Positions 30,512 to 39,364 of a stretch of 64,000 bases of DNA are shown here, piece by piece (the stretch's first letter is position 1; each line of letters begins with the position of its first letter). The notes beneath the pieces were generated by a model that was not told where the DNA came from, searched no databases, and saw only the letters and a program-made list of their open reading frames with translations. The DNA lies in the NCBI GenBank assembly GCA_014378465.1, contig JACMNQ010000049.1, positions 18,679 through 82,678 of the forward strand, in the 5' to 3' direction. Origin of the DNA: Oligoflexia bacterium (GTDB lineage: Bacteria; Bdellovibrionota; UBA1018). The position numbers were made by a program, and so were the translations under genes.

Positions 30512-31510
30512 ATGAAAAAGCTCGTTTGTTTTTTAGGAACTGTCGGTCTCATCACGGCGTCTTCGGTTTTTGCCGCTGAAGAAGTGAACTTTCGCGCAGT
30601 CAATCCCGTACTGCAAAGCCTGGTCGACGCAGTGATTGCGGCCGATGAGACCGTCGATTTCGCGTATCCTAGATTTGATCCTGCCGCCTCAGACCTCAAG
30701 GCCGAAAAGCTGAAGTATGATCTGCAGGGCGCACTGAAGAACACACCGTGGCTCGCAGGCGGCAAAGCCGACATCGTCGCAACTTCGAGTTATGCCACTG
30801 ACCGCGCAGATGGCCACACCGGCATCAACGTCTCGATGTCCTCCACGCTGCGAACCAACGCTCTCGCCTTCATTCGTTACGCAGCTCTGATCGAATACAA
30901 GAAAGGGCTTCATTATAGCGATCCAAAATTCACCGGGCGCATTGATGGGCATCTCAAGCGGATGGCTGTCGCGAATTCCCTCAACGAAGTCTACGATCTT
31001 CTGCTCTCGGGGCAGGCACTCGCCAAGGAAATGATCGGCTGGGACATTCAAAAGGAAGTCGACTACCTCACCTGTCTCCGGCAGGGTGGCTGCATTTCGA
31101 GCGGAACGGTCGATCTTCCGAAAGAAATCGCTGATCAGATTCGGCGTATCGAGAATCGCAGAACCGCTTTGAAGGGTGCAGAGCAGATTCAGTTCAACAA
31201 AACCGAAGAGAATGGAAAAGTCAGGAGTTTCACCGTTATGAGTGCGGACATGGATCTGTTCCTCAGGAACAAGAAACACCTTCTAATCCAGCCCCTTCGA
31301 TCGACTATCGCCATGAGCGATGAGAGCGTTGCCGCAAGTGCCGCCATCTTCGCTCCGAAAACTTCCGCGGAACTGGATGACCTCAAGACGAAGCTTAACA
31401 ACCGACTTCTCGGCGCTCAGAACGGTGACCTCGACGAGAAAGAGAAGATCGAAAAGAGCTTCCGCGATGCACTCATCGAATACAGAAAAGTCATTCAAGG
31501 CGAATTTTGA
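30512..31510 (+). CDS. Secreted protein of unknown family
   Basis: The 332-residue exported protein has a clean signal peptide (KKLVCFLGTVGLITASSVFA, cleaved before AEEVNF). Mature residues are mixed alpha/beta without cysteine-rich or repeat structure; two Cys lie in CLRQGGC near residue 190. AAAGGATCAGGA precedes the ATG. The next gene, a putative metalloprotease, begins seven bases after its stop, so the two are likely exported together; this protein could be a partner or inhibitor, which is only a guess. Confidence 0.6.
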   Translation: MKKLVCFLGTVGLITASSVFAAEEVNFRAVNPVLQSLVDAVIAADETVDFAYPRFDPAASDLKAEKLKYDLQGALKNTPWLAGGKADIVATSSYATDRADGHTGINVSMSSTLRTNALAFIRYAALIEYKKGLHYSDPKFTGRIDGHLKRMAVANSLNEVYDLLLSGQALAKEMIGWDIQKEVDYLTCLRQGGCISSGTVDLPKEIADQIRRIENRRTALKGAEQIQFNKTEENGKVRSFTVMSADMDLFLRNKKHLLIQPLRSTIAMSDESVAASAAIFAPKTSAELDDLKTKLNNRLLGAQNGDLDEKEKIEKSFRDALIEYRKVIQGEF

Positions 31511-31517
31511 GGAATTC

Positions 31518-32681
31518 ATGAAAAAAAATCTCAATGCAGCGCTGATCCTGTTCGGACTTCTGAATTCAGTTTCCACCTTTGCGGCCAGTGGTGGCGAAAG
31601 TCATGCGGGAGGAGCCGATGATTATCGCATTGTTCCAGCTTTTTTCAGGTCAGAGCGGCACGAGAAACCCATTGAAGCCTGTTACGTGATCGCTGAAGGA
31701 TTCGGTCTGGACGCAGCGGCGATTGAGCCGATGATCCGCGACTCCTTCAGCCAGTGGGCCAATTACATCAAGGTCAAGAAGCTGACCATCGTGCGCTACT
31801 CGAATTGGATCCAGACCCGGATGAATCTCCATGCGAACTGCACTGGAAATGAAAATCTGCGGTTCCTTTTCGGAGTTCAAAGCGAGGAAATCGCGCATTA
31901 TTCCTCTCAGTTCTCAAAACCCTTCGGCTTTGCGCAGTTGACGGGCGCCGGCTGGGACTGGGACGATAAACAGCCTGCAAAAGGATTCATCTGGATTGCT
32001 CCTCCAAACTCGGTCGATGCCGTTGCAAAAATTCCGAAGTGGGATCAGTCCACCCGGCCCGCTCTCCAGGGCCTGATCCTGCATGAGCTCGGACATGTTT
32101 TCGGTAATGGACACGTCGACGGCACCGTCATGACGGAGAAAATCGGGCAGTACCTGGAGAATGACACTTCGAACGCCCAGACCGCCAAGTATGTGAGTCT
32201 CTATTCCAAGATTGATGCGCAGATTGAACTCGTTCCGTGCATGGATTGTTACGCGTCCTACTCAGCCGCTGAAACGTTTGATCCCATTCAGCTCCCGGGT
32301 CGCGCGAGTTCCGATTGGGAATGGGCTTTTAAAATGCTGACTGGCAAGGATGCGGGTGCAAACATCCTCATTCGCTATGAGCGCATGGGTTCTCCGCAGG
32401 GGAGTGGGCGACTGACCGTGATGGATGAGTCCAGCAGTTTCAGTTTTCCGGTCGACATCTCCTGGGAAAATGGGGAACTCAAGCAGAGCACCCCGCTCTT
32501 CTCCGGACAGGGCGGAATGGATTTCTACTCCTGCGGAATTTCCTACACGGGACAGATCAAGTCCCTTTCGGGAGCCACTCTGCCGGTGATCGTGAATTAC
32601 AATATGGATGGTAAAAAGGCCGAAATCCTGGTTCCTGGAACAGGTTTCTACCTTCGTCCGATCTTCGTGTCGGCGGACTAG
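31518..32681 (+). CDS. Secreted metzincin-type metalloprotease
   Basis: The 387-residue protein has a signal peptide (NAALILFGLLNSVSTFA, cut before ASGG). HELGHVFGNGH at residues 189-199 is the complete metzincin zinc site HExxHxxGxxH. DGTVM at 201-205 supplies the Met-turn-like methionine, although unusually close to the third His. The remaining 180 residues after the active site are beta-rich. The best general comparison is to matrixin/M10- or M57-like peptidases. GAGG precedes ATG 31518. It follows a secreted partner gene and lies opposite a TIGR02147 regulator. Confidence 0.8.
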   Translation: MKKNLNAALILFGLLNSVSTFAASGGESHAGGADDYRIVPAFFRSERHEKPIEACYVIAEGFGLDAAAIEPMIRDSFSQWANYIKVKKLTIVRYSNWIQTRMNLHANCTGNENLRFLFGVQSEEIAHYSSQFSKPFGFAQLTGAGWDWDDKQPAKGFIWIAPPNSVDAVAKIPKWDQSTRPALQGLILHELGHVFGNGHVDGTVMTEKIGQYLENDTSNAQTAKYVSLYSKIDAQIELVPCMDCYASYSAAETFDPIQLPGRASSDWEWAFKMLTGKDAGANILIRYERMGSPQGSGRLTVMDESSSFSFPVDISWENGELKQSTPLFSGQGGMDFYSCGISYTGQIKSLSGATLPVIVNYNMDGKKAEILVPGTGFYLRPIFVSAD

Positions 32682-32907
32682 AAGCGAGAACCTGCCGAGT
32701 GGCTTTGAGTCGCACCGCCCGACGGGTTTACGCATTTGAATCGTTTGTGCTAAATGGACGACATGAGCAACGAAAATGAAACTCGCAAGACGTCCACGAA
32801 CTCTCACTTGAGACTCGTTTCACTTCCTTGACCGGGGAAATTTGGAACAGGCACCAGCCCCTTCCATTTTCATTTCAGTCATCGTGAAGAGTACGGTCTG
32901 GCTGAGT

Positions 32908-34389
32908 TCATTTCAAATTCGCGCGAGCCACGGCTTTATGCCAACGCGCCATGTGCTCCTGACGCTGTTGAGGAGTGAAGGAAGGATCGAAGCTGCGGTC
33001 CTTCTTCCACGTTCGTTCGATGTCCGTGAGGTCCGTCCACATCCCGGCACCGAGTCCTGCCGCGAAGACCGCGCCGAGACTGGTGGATTCGAGGTACTTA
33101 GGACGAGAGAGGGTCACGCCGAGAATGTCCGCCTGAAACTGCATCAGCAGATCATTGCCTGACGCTCCGCCGTCGACGTTGAGCTGGGTGATCGGTTTTC
33201 CGAGGTCCTTCTGCATCGCGATCAGAATGTCGGCGATCTGAAAGCCGATCCCTTCGAGCACCGCGCGCGCGAGGTGTCCCTGATTGGTTCCCCGAGTGAG
33301 GCCGGTGAACATGCCGGTGGCATCAGGATTCCAGTGCGGAGCTCCGAGTCCGGTCAACGCTGGAACGAATGTCACGCCGTCAGAGTCGGGCACTGAAGCG
33401 GCAAGTGCTTCGATTTCTCCGGCCGATTGAATCATCTTGAGCCCGTCACGGACCCACTGCACGGCAGCCCCCGCGATGAAAGTGCTGCCTTCGAGAGCAT
33501 AAGTGTAATTGTCTTCAGAGAGTGCCCACGCGACGGTCGAAACCAGGCGATGGCGACTTTTGGCTGGAGTTCTGCCCGTATTCATCAGAAGAAATGCACC
33601 GGTCCCGTAAGTGCACTTGGCGCTGCCTTCTTTCACGCAGGCCTGGCCGAGAAGTGCGGACTGCTGATCGCCGAGCACACCGGTGATCGGAATGCCGTCG
33701 GGAAGCCCCGGAAAGCCGCGAGTCAGGGCGAAAGTGCCGGTGGATGGACGAATCTCGGGCCAGATGTCAATCGGTACGCCGAGGGCCGAATTGAGTTCCG
33801 GATCCCAGATGTGTTTCGTGAGGTGAAAGCCGAGAGTGCGCGAAGCATTGCTCGGTTCGGTGACATGCACGGTGTTTCCGGAAAGTCGCGCGATGAGGAA
33901 ACTGTCAATCGTTCCTGCGGCCAGGCGACCTTCCTTGTGTGCGGTTTTGACGTCGCCCCAGTTCTGGATGGCCCACGCGGCTTTCGTGCCTGAAAAGTAA
34001 GGATCGATCAGAAGACCCGTGCGCTCCTGGAAAAATGGTTCAGTCCCCTTCTCGCGGAGCTTCTCACACATCTCGGCAGTGCGACGGTCCTGCCAGACGA
34101 TGGCGTGCGCCAGAGGTTTGCCAGTGCTTCGGTCCCAGAAGCAGATCGTTTCTCTCTGGTTGGTGATGCCGATGCAGGCGATCTTTCTCGGATCCACGTG
34201 CTTGGTCACTTCTCGAACGGTCTGAAGCACGGTGGTCCAGATATCCTCAAGGTCATGCTCAACCCAGCCGGGCCTCGGGAAGTGCTGCTCAAAGTCGACG
34301 GAGGCTTCGGCGACCCGGTTGAGATCGCTGTCCATGAGGAGTGCCGTGGTTCCTGTCGTGCCCTGATCGATCGCGAGAATATAGTCCAT
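32908..34389 (-). CDS. glpK: Glycerol kinase
   Basis: GlpK phosphorylates glycerol to glycerol-3-phosphate, feeding glycolysis and lipid synthesis. The 493 residues start at MDYILAIDQGTTGTTALL, the FGGY-kinase phosphate-1 motif. GITNQRETICFWDR, the TYGTGAFLLMNTG phosphate-2 region and the LNVDGGASGNDLLMQFQADIL signature complete it. The start at 34389 begins directly with the family motif; an upstream in-frame extension is unlikely. No glpF or glpD is adjacent. A 226-base gap with no recognisable gene separates it from the metalloprotease. Confidence 0.97.
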   Translation of the reverse strand: MDYILAIDQGTTGTTALLMDSDLNRVAEASVDFEQHFPRPGWVEHDLEDIWTTVLQTVREVTKHVDPRKIACIGITNQRETICFWDRSTGKPLAHAIVWQDRRTAEMCEKLREKGTEPFFQERTGLLIDPYFSGTKAAWAIQNWGDVKTAHKEGRLAAGTIDSFLIARLSGNTVHVTEPSNASRTLGFHLTKHIWDPELNSALGVPIDIWPEIRPSTGTFALTRGFPGLPDGIPITGVLGDQQSALLGQACVKEGSAKCTYGTGAFLLMNTGRTPAKSRHRLVSTVAWALSEDNYTYALEGSTFIAGAAVQWVRDGLKMIQSAGEIEALAASVPDSDGVTFVPALTGLGAPHWNPDATGMFTGLTRGTNQGHLARAVLEGIGFQIADILIAMQKDLGKPITQLNVDGGASGNDLLMQFQADILGVTLSRPKYLESTSLGAVFAAGLGAGMWTDLTDIERTWKKDRSFDPSFTPQQRQEHMARWHKAVARANLK

Positions 34390-34497
34390 GGCTCCAAAAT
34401 AGTGCGCTTGTTCCAAAAACTCTAGGGTCATCATCGCAAACTGAAGGCAAATTTTGCCCTCTTGGGCAAACGCGCTGCGTATCCGATAGGAACCTTG

Positions 34498-35709
34498 ATG
34501 TCCGTAACCGCATTAAAAATGATCAAAGCGCTCAAATGGGGAGGAACGGGCCTGCTTGCAGGCCTGTTCACTCTGGGCCTTCATCATTGGAGCGTTCAGC
34601 TGACCGAATCGACTCAGTTTGAGAACGCACTGCGGTGGTCCACGCAGATTACGTCTCAGGCTGAAGGGCTTTTTCTCGCAGCAAGACAACGAGGCGAGAG
34701 GGATCCCGTGGGGATCGTCGTGAGTGCGCTGTCGCAGGGGAGTGAGCCTCGAGTGATGCGGGTCACGCGCTTCAATCCTTCGATGGGTCCCGTGGGATTT
34801 CATTCTCTTCCTGAAAAGAAAATTTTTGAATACGCGAAAATGCTCACTTCCGATGAGCAGAACGGGATCAGGATCGAAATCGAAGCTCGTCCGGCTCGTT
34901 ACCTGGGTGCCCGCACTTCGCTTCAGAACGACCTGCTCGTCCTTTTCACTTTTCTGCTGAACTTCATTTTCCTCCACTTCACGGTCAGTGCGACTCTTCC
35001 CGGAAAATGGTCAATCCGTGGGGAGCCGATTGATGACGCCGAAGAAATCGCAGTCGCGGTCCTTCAACTTCATCCGCAATCGCCGGCGGCCCAAACGCAA
35101 TCGCAACCGGATTCGGACTTCGTCAGGGAATGGATCCGCGAAGCCACGGTTCTCCTCTCCGGGCTGGGGGCTCGAGTCAGAGACCTCATCTCAGAAGCGA
35201 GAAATCTCACCGTCTCCGCATCAAAATCCAGGTCAACAGTCGATGACCTTCGCGGTCGAATTCATGGTCAGCTCAATCAGATCCGCGAGTCACGCGCTTC
35301 GGTGAAGCTCAGTGAACAACTGGCTCTGCAGAGTGAGACGCTCACTCTCAATCTCGTGATCGAAGCGGCGCGCCTGGGACCTGATGCTCAGAAGCTCGGC
35401 AGAATGTGCGAAGAACTGCACCTCCTGATCAAAAAGCTGAGAATCCAGAATCTGGGCAATGACACCCTGATCAGGAAGTCAGAAGTCGATTTTGAGCCAC
35501 TCGCGACGGATGCGGATGTCGCCTTTCACGCTTATGAAGAAATCTTTCAGGCGGCTGGCAAAATGGATGAACACATCCGAAAGACCACGGAAACCCTGCT
35601 TCGGCACGCGAAGCTGAACCAGAAACTCAATCAAAGCCTTCCGGCACTGCCCGCTTCTGCGGAAAAAGCGACCACACCTCCGCCATTTCGCAAGGACAGG
35701 GCCAGTTGA
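34498..35709 (+). CDS. MCP-like membrane protein with degenerate signalling tip
   Basis: The 403-residue protein is anchored by two membrane segments (about residues 10-30 and 145-165) enclosing an extracytoplasmic region. The cytoplasmic part is a long helical hairpin: LSEQLALQSETLTLNLVIEAARLG followed by LGRMCEELHLLIKKLR, which parallels the MCP tip (LNAAIEAARAGE...VAEEVRKLA) but has lost the usual [11 protein letters not shown] turn. It may be a soluble-kinase-independent relative or a decoy receptor. ATG at 34498 has AGGAA six bases upstream; a TTG at 34462 is less likely. It is divergent from glpK. Confidence 0.65.
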   Translation: MSVTALKMIKALKWGGTGLLAGLFTLGLHHWSVQLTESTQFENALRWSTQITSQAEGLFLAARQRGERDPVGIVVSALSQGSEPRVMRVTRFNPSMGPVGFHSLPEKKIFEYAKMLTSDEQNGIRIEIEARPARYLGARTSLQNDLLVLFTFLLNFIFLHFTVSATLPGKWSIRGEPIDDAEEIAVAVLQLHPQSPAAQTQSQPDSDFVREWIREATVLLSGLGARVRDLISEARNLTVSASKSRSTVDDLRGRIHGQLNQIRESRASVKLSEQLALQSETLTLNLVIEAARLGPDAQKLGRMCEELHLLIKKLRIQNLGNDTLIRKSEVDFEPLATDADVAFHAYEEIFQAAGKMDEHIRKTTETLLRHAKLNQKLNQSLPALPASAEKATTPPPFRKDRAS

Positions 35710-35732
35710 CTCGGATTTCTGCAGTGGCCCGC

Positions 35733-36611
35733 TCAGGTTCGCTTCAAGGCCGCAGCGAGGAAGTGGTAGGCGGAGGTCGCCGCAAGCCTCGCGGTGCGGT
35801 CATCAATGTCGTGCTCAGGATTGAGTTCAAAGATTCCAAGAGAGATCACTTTGGGATTCTGACCTGCGAGAGTCATCATCCCGAGAAAATCTGAACCACT
35901 GAAGCCTTCTGACTGTGGCGCAGAGACGCCCGGGGCATATGCGGAAGCGGCAGCATCGAGATCGAGGCTCACCACGACGAAGTCGCAGCGGGAAGAGAGT
36001 GCGGTGAGGGCGGCTTGAAAGGCCGAGGCGGCTCTGCCATGGCGGAGGTCCTTCATTGCGATGACCTGAATTCCGTTGGCGTCAATGAAGTCCCAGAGTT
36101 CAGGCGCATTGCAGTGGGGCTGAATCCCGAATTCGATGAAATCCTCGGGATCAAGAACCCGCTCAGTGATGGCCAGGTAAAAAGGGGATCCGCTCGAAAT
36201 CAGGGGCGACGGTTTTCTGACGTCCAGATGTGCATCGACGTTGATGCAGCCCAGGCGGACGCCGGGTCCCAGGGCCTGACGAAGGCCCAGAAGCTGAGAA
36301 TGACCGTGATCATGACCTCCACCTACCACGACGCTGAGCGGGTGCGCTGTGTGGGATTGTGCGATCAAAAGGGCCGCTTTACGGTGATTTTCAGTGACCT
36401 CAGGACCGATGTCCGTGAGATCCCGATCCGCCACCAGAGCCTCAAGCACGCCATCACGGCCTTTGAATTTCTGAAAGATTCTTCGAAAAGCGGCAGGGCC
36501 TGCAGCGGCACCGACTCGTCCTCCGACATTCATGACTCCCTGATGATCTGGAATTCCGATCAGGCACCATTTGATTCGATTGATCATTTCACTTACACTT
36601 GATTTACCCAT
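35733..36611 (-). CDS. Arginase-fold ureohydrolase
   Basis: The 292-residue enzyme of the arginase/agmatinase/formimidoylglutamase superfamily uses two manganese ions to hydrolyse guanidino-type groups. Metal ligands are in GGGHDHG, NVDAHLDVR and SLDLDAA. The substrate could be arginine, agmatine or formimidoyl-glutamate; local sequence is closest in feel to HutG-like members but not conclusive. ATG at 36611 has GAGG five bases upstream and shares CATG with the start of the divergent GYF gene; ATG 36587 is an alternative that would avoid this. Confidence 0.88.
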   Translation of the reverse strand: MGKSSVSEMINRIKWCLIGIPDHQGVMNVGGRVGAAAGPAAFRRIFQKFKGRDGVLEALVADRDLTDIGPEVTENHRKAALLIAQSHTAHPLSVVVGGGHDHGHSQLLGLRQALGPGVRLGCINVDAHLDVRKPSPLISSGSPFYLAITERVLDPEDFIEFGIQPHCNAPELWDFIDANGIQVIAMKDLRHGRAASAFQAALTALSSRCDFVVVSLDLDAAASAYAPGVSAPQSEGFSGSDFLGMMTLAGQNPKVISLGIFELNPEHDIDDRTARLAATSAYHFLAAALKRT

Positions 36612-38307
36612 GGACACCTCTACCTCACCCAGTATCGACGATAAAAAGTGGTTCGTATATATCAGTGATCATCACGAAGGCCCGTACACGGTGACCGAAG
36701 TGAAGGAAAAGGTCGCTCACGGCAAGATTCCGGCCGATGGTTATGTCTGGTCAGAAGGGATGGCCGATTGGCAGCCGATGTCCGCAGTCGCCGCATTTGG
36801 CCCACCGCCTGCCGCTCCAGCACCGGCTCCCGCCCATCCGCAGGAACAGCGGGATGGACCCACTCTGACGACGACTCGGCTCGAAATGCCCAAAAAAAGC
36901 TCAGAGAAGACTCCAGAGAAGAAATCAGAAATTCCGGAACCGGACTATCAGCTTGAGTCAAAAGCGCAGACCCGGACCAACGTTTCTCCACCCATCACGC
37001 TGGTGGCGGCGAGCCGGGTTTCGGCGGCGCCTCAGGAAGCGGTCGCTCTGGAGCGTCCCAATGGTGGCCAGTTTCAGAAGCGCAGTGGCGCGCCCCAACC
37101 CGCAATCCAGAAAACTTCCGCCAGCAGCGGACTGAAAGCCCTTCTTGTCCTGATCATTCTGATCGCGGCAATGGTGGGTGCTGGCATGCAGGGGCTTCTT
37201 GATCCTGTGCTGAAAACTCCCGCCATGCAGGCTGCGACTCGCGCGGCCAGTGATTCTCTGCGTCCACTCGTGGCCAGGTTTCCGGCGCTCGCTCAATTTA
37301 TTTCGCCGATTCCCACGCTTGATGATGTGGCGCCTGAGGACTACGAGGAACTCAAGGCAGCAGCTTCACCCGGTCAGCCGACCCGGCTTGCAGTCGCAGT
37401 CTCCAGGGCCGATCTCATGGCGCCTCTATTTTACGTATCCGGTAATCTGCCGGATGGAGCTCAAGTGGATGTCTGGGTCGAAGGAGTTTCCGATACGCTT
37501 CTCAACCAGACTGCCTTCTCCGGACATGCGACTGCGAAAATGAATCAGAAGCTCGGCAAGACCGAAACCCTGCGCATGGCCGATGGGAAGCCGATTCCGC
37601 GAGGTCAGTACCTGCTCTTCGTGACCGAAGGAGATTCTCAACCGGACCCCGTCAAGCCCGTCATCAGCGCCCTTCCGAACTCGACCGTGCAAGTGCCGGC
37701 GACTCTGCAGTCCCAGCTGAAGGAGAAAAAACTCCTGACCAGGAAATCCTATTTTCTCGGTGGACCTCGCGATCAGACTTATGTCGCACGCCTCAAGGAA
37801 TTTCATGACCGGATCATGGCCAAATCCTCGAATGAGCGCGTCGAAGTCAAACAGTTCACTGCATTGTTGGAGAGTCAGATTGACGGATCCATCGCTACTT
37901 TTGACAAGCTGAGAAAAGGTCCGGCCAAGCCCACGAAGGCCCAGCTGGCGGCCAAGGCCAAGGCATGGGATGATTTCAATGTGAAGTGGGTGCAGGTTGA
38001 GGAACAGATCAATCAGGCCATGGCCAAGATCACGCCTGACGCCCTGACCAACGAGTACTTCTATGGTCCGCTTTACCAACTGACGCAGCAGACTGCTCAA
38101 GAGACCAATAAGATGCACGAGCTGCATCATGCATTTTTCAAGTCGACTCCAGACATGGCCTCCTTTGACATTCAACTGGGAGAAGTGACTTCTCAGGTCC
38201 GTGCCGCCCTTACCACTCTCAAGACCAAATTCGACGAAGTCGAGAAGCTGCCTGCCACTGCAAGCGGCCTTCCTCAGAAAATGCCCGCATTGGAGAAACA
38301 GCCATGA
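36610..38307 (+). CDS. GYF-domain membrane protein
   Basis: The 565-residue protein has an N-terminal GYF_2 domain (WFVYISDHHEGPYTVTEVKEKV through YVWSEGMADWQPM, residues 12-57), a family that binds proline-rich ligands or senses partners. A Pro/Ala/Lys-rich linker follows, then one membrane helix near 175-195 (LKALLVLIILIAAMVGAG) and a large region of unknown fold after it. The gene overlaps the following PilZ gene by four bases (ATGA), so the two likely work together. ATG 36610 has a weak ribosome site; TTG at 36571 is an alternative. Confidence 0.75.
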   Translation: MDTSTSPSIDDKKWFVYISDHHEGPYTVTEVKEKVAHGKIPADGYVWSEGMADWQPMSAVAAFGPPPAAPAPAPAHPQEQRDGPTLTTTRLEMPKKSSEKTPEKKSEIPEPDYQLESKAQTRTNVSPPITLVAASRVSAAPQEAVALERPNGGQFQKRSGAPQPAIQKTSASSGLKALLVLIILIAAMVGAGMQGLLDPVLKTPAMQAATRAASDSLRPLVARFPALAQFISPIPTLDDVAPEDYEELKAAASPGQPTRLAVAVSRADLMAPLFYVSGNLPDGAQVDVWVEGVSDTLLNQTAFSGHATAKMNQKLGKTETLRMADGKPIPRGQYLLFVTEGDSQPDPVKPVISALPNSTVQVPATLQSQLKEKKLLTRKSYFLGGPRDQTYVARLKEFHDRIMAKSSNERVEVKQFTALLESQIDGSIATFDKLRKGPAKPTKAQLAAKAKAWDDFNVKWVQVEEQINQAMAKITPDALTNEYFYGPLYQLTQQTAQETNKMHELHHAFFKSTPDMASFDIQLGEVTSQVRAALTTLKTKFDEVEKLPATASGLPQKMPALEKQP

Positions 38308-38711
38308 AGAACTCAGATCAAGGTGCAGAACGCCGTGGATCCAAACGCAGGCCTATTCTTGAATCATTTTCATTCTTTGTCTCCATTCCCAAGAAGGGCG
38401 GTCATCGTCTCATCGCTCATGATGTAAGTGATTCCGGCATGAGCTTTGATTTCGATATCGAAGGAGAAGGCACAGACGCCATGCCTGTCAAGAAAGGCGA
38501 GAGCTTTGACGTGCAGCTCTATCTCAATCAATCTCTCTACCTGCCGCTCGCTGTAACGGTAATTCGGGTCACTGATGTGCACGGAATCCGCAAGATCGGC
38601 TCCGAATTTAGTGACAAGCAAGGTGCTGGATTCAAAGCGCTTTTGTCATTTCTTGCCATGGTGGACAACATCTCTGAAGCTGTGGGTCTCACCACGGTCG
38701 AAAAAAAATAA
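38304..38711 (+). CDS. PilZ-domain protein (1)
   Basis: The 135-residue single-domain protein carries the c-di-GMP-binding pattern: an Arg-rich RRGSKRR near residues 10-16, then DVSDSGMSF (about 42-50), matching RxxxR...DxSxxG, followed by a beta barrel and a C-terminal helix. It would bind cyclic di-GMP and act as a small effector. It overlaps the GYF gene by four bases and is followed after 71 bases by a second PilZ protein. Confidence 0.85.
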   Translation: MKNSDQGAERRGSKRRPILESFSFFVSIPKKGGHRLIAHDVSDSGMSFDFDIEGEGTDAMPVKKGESFDVQLYLNQSLYLPLAVTVIRVTDVHGIRKIGSEFSDKQGAGFKALLSFLAMVDNISEAVGLTTVEKK

Positions 38712-38782
38712 GCGCTCGGCAAAATTTTACCGTTCAGGGCCTGCCCCTTGCTACCGAAGAGATCTTTGGGAGGGATTCAGAA

Positions 38783-39265
38783 ATGTCCCATAGCAGCGGA
38801 ACCAACGATAACAGCGGAATCAAACAAGTAGTCGACTTCACCGAGGCGAGAGCCGTGAAGATGGACGAAAAACGTCGCAAGACGGAACGAATTTTTTTCA
38901 AACACCTTCTGGGTGTTTATTGCGTCACTGGAAATACTCAGATGCGCCCGATCGAGCTGGTGGAAGTCAGCGAAGACGGTTGCTCATTTCAGATCCCATT
39001 CGACGGCAAGACTCCATGGCCGGCTGAGCACACTGAGATTCCGATTCGTCTGTACTTCAGCCAGGACACTTACATTCCCGTTCACATCAAAGTGCAGAAC
39101 TCACGTGATTGCATTGATGAAGGCAGCCGCTACACTCGCTTCGGCTGTGCAGTGGACGAAACCTTCGCCTCCTATCCCGCCTATCAGCAGTTCGTGCGCT
39201 TTCTGAAATCGTATTCAGAACACGCACACAAGGACAAAGGCGACGTCAGTATTTTCTATCTTTGA
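38783..39265 (+). CDS. PilZ-domain protein (2)
   Basis: The 160-residue protein has the same layout as its neighbour: an acidic start, KRRKTER near residues 32-38, then VEVSEDGCSF (about 61-70) as the second c-di-GMP motif, where the first position of D/NxSxxG is replaced by Glu/Val context. The barrel and a long C-terminal helix follow (YPAYQQFVRFLKSYSEHAHK). The altered second motif may weaken nucleotide binding. GGGAGGG lies nine bases before ATG. A strong terminator ends the unit. Confidence 0.78.
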   Translation: MSHSSGTNDNSGIKQVVDFTEARAVKMDEKRRKTERIFFKHLLGVYCVTGNTQMRPIELVEVSEDGCSFQIPFDGKTPWPAEHTEIPIRLYFSQDTYIPVHIKVQNSRDCIDEGSRYTRFGCAVDETFASYPAYQQFVRFLKSYSEHAHKDKGDVSIFYL

Positions 39266-39320
39266 GATTTCCGCTCGCTGAATCCCCTTCACAGGAATTC
39301 ATCCCAACCACACTGAATAG

Positions 39321-39357
39321 GCCCGAAGAGAACTCAATCTCTTCGGGCCTTTTTTTT
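39321..39357 (+). terminator. Strong Rho-independent terminator after the PilZ genes
   Basis: An 11-bp perfect stem (GCCCGAAGAGA / TCTCTTCGGGC) with a six-base loop is followed directly by eight or more T. It closes the GYF-PilZ-PilZ unit on the plus strand and is 8 bases before the end of the convergent beta-helix gene. Confidence 0.93.
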
Positions 39358-39364
39358 CAGGATT

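Noticed and set aside
32764-32832. 22-codon frame (MSNENETRKTSTNSHLRLVS...) between the metalloprotease and glpK
   Set aside because: No ribosome site and no known peptide of this kind; too short to support.
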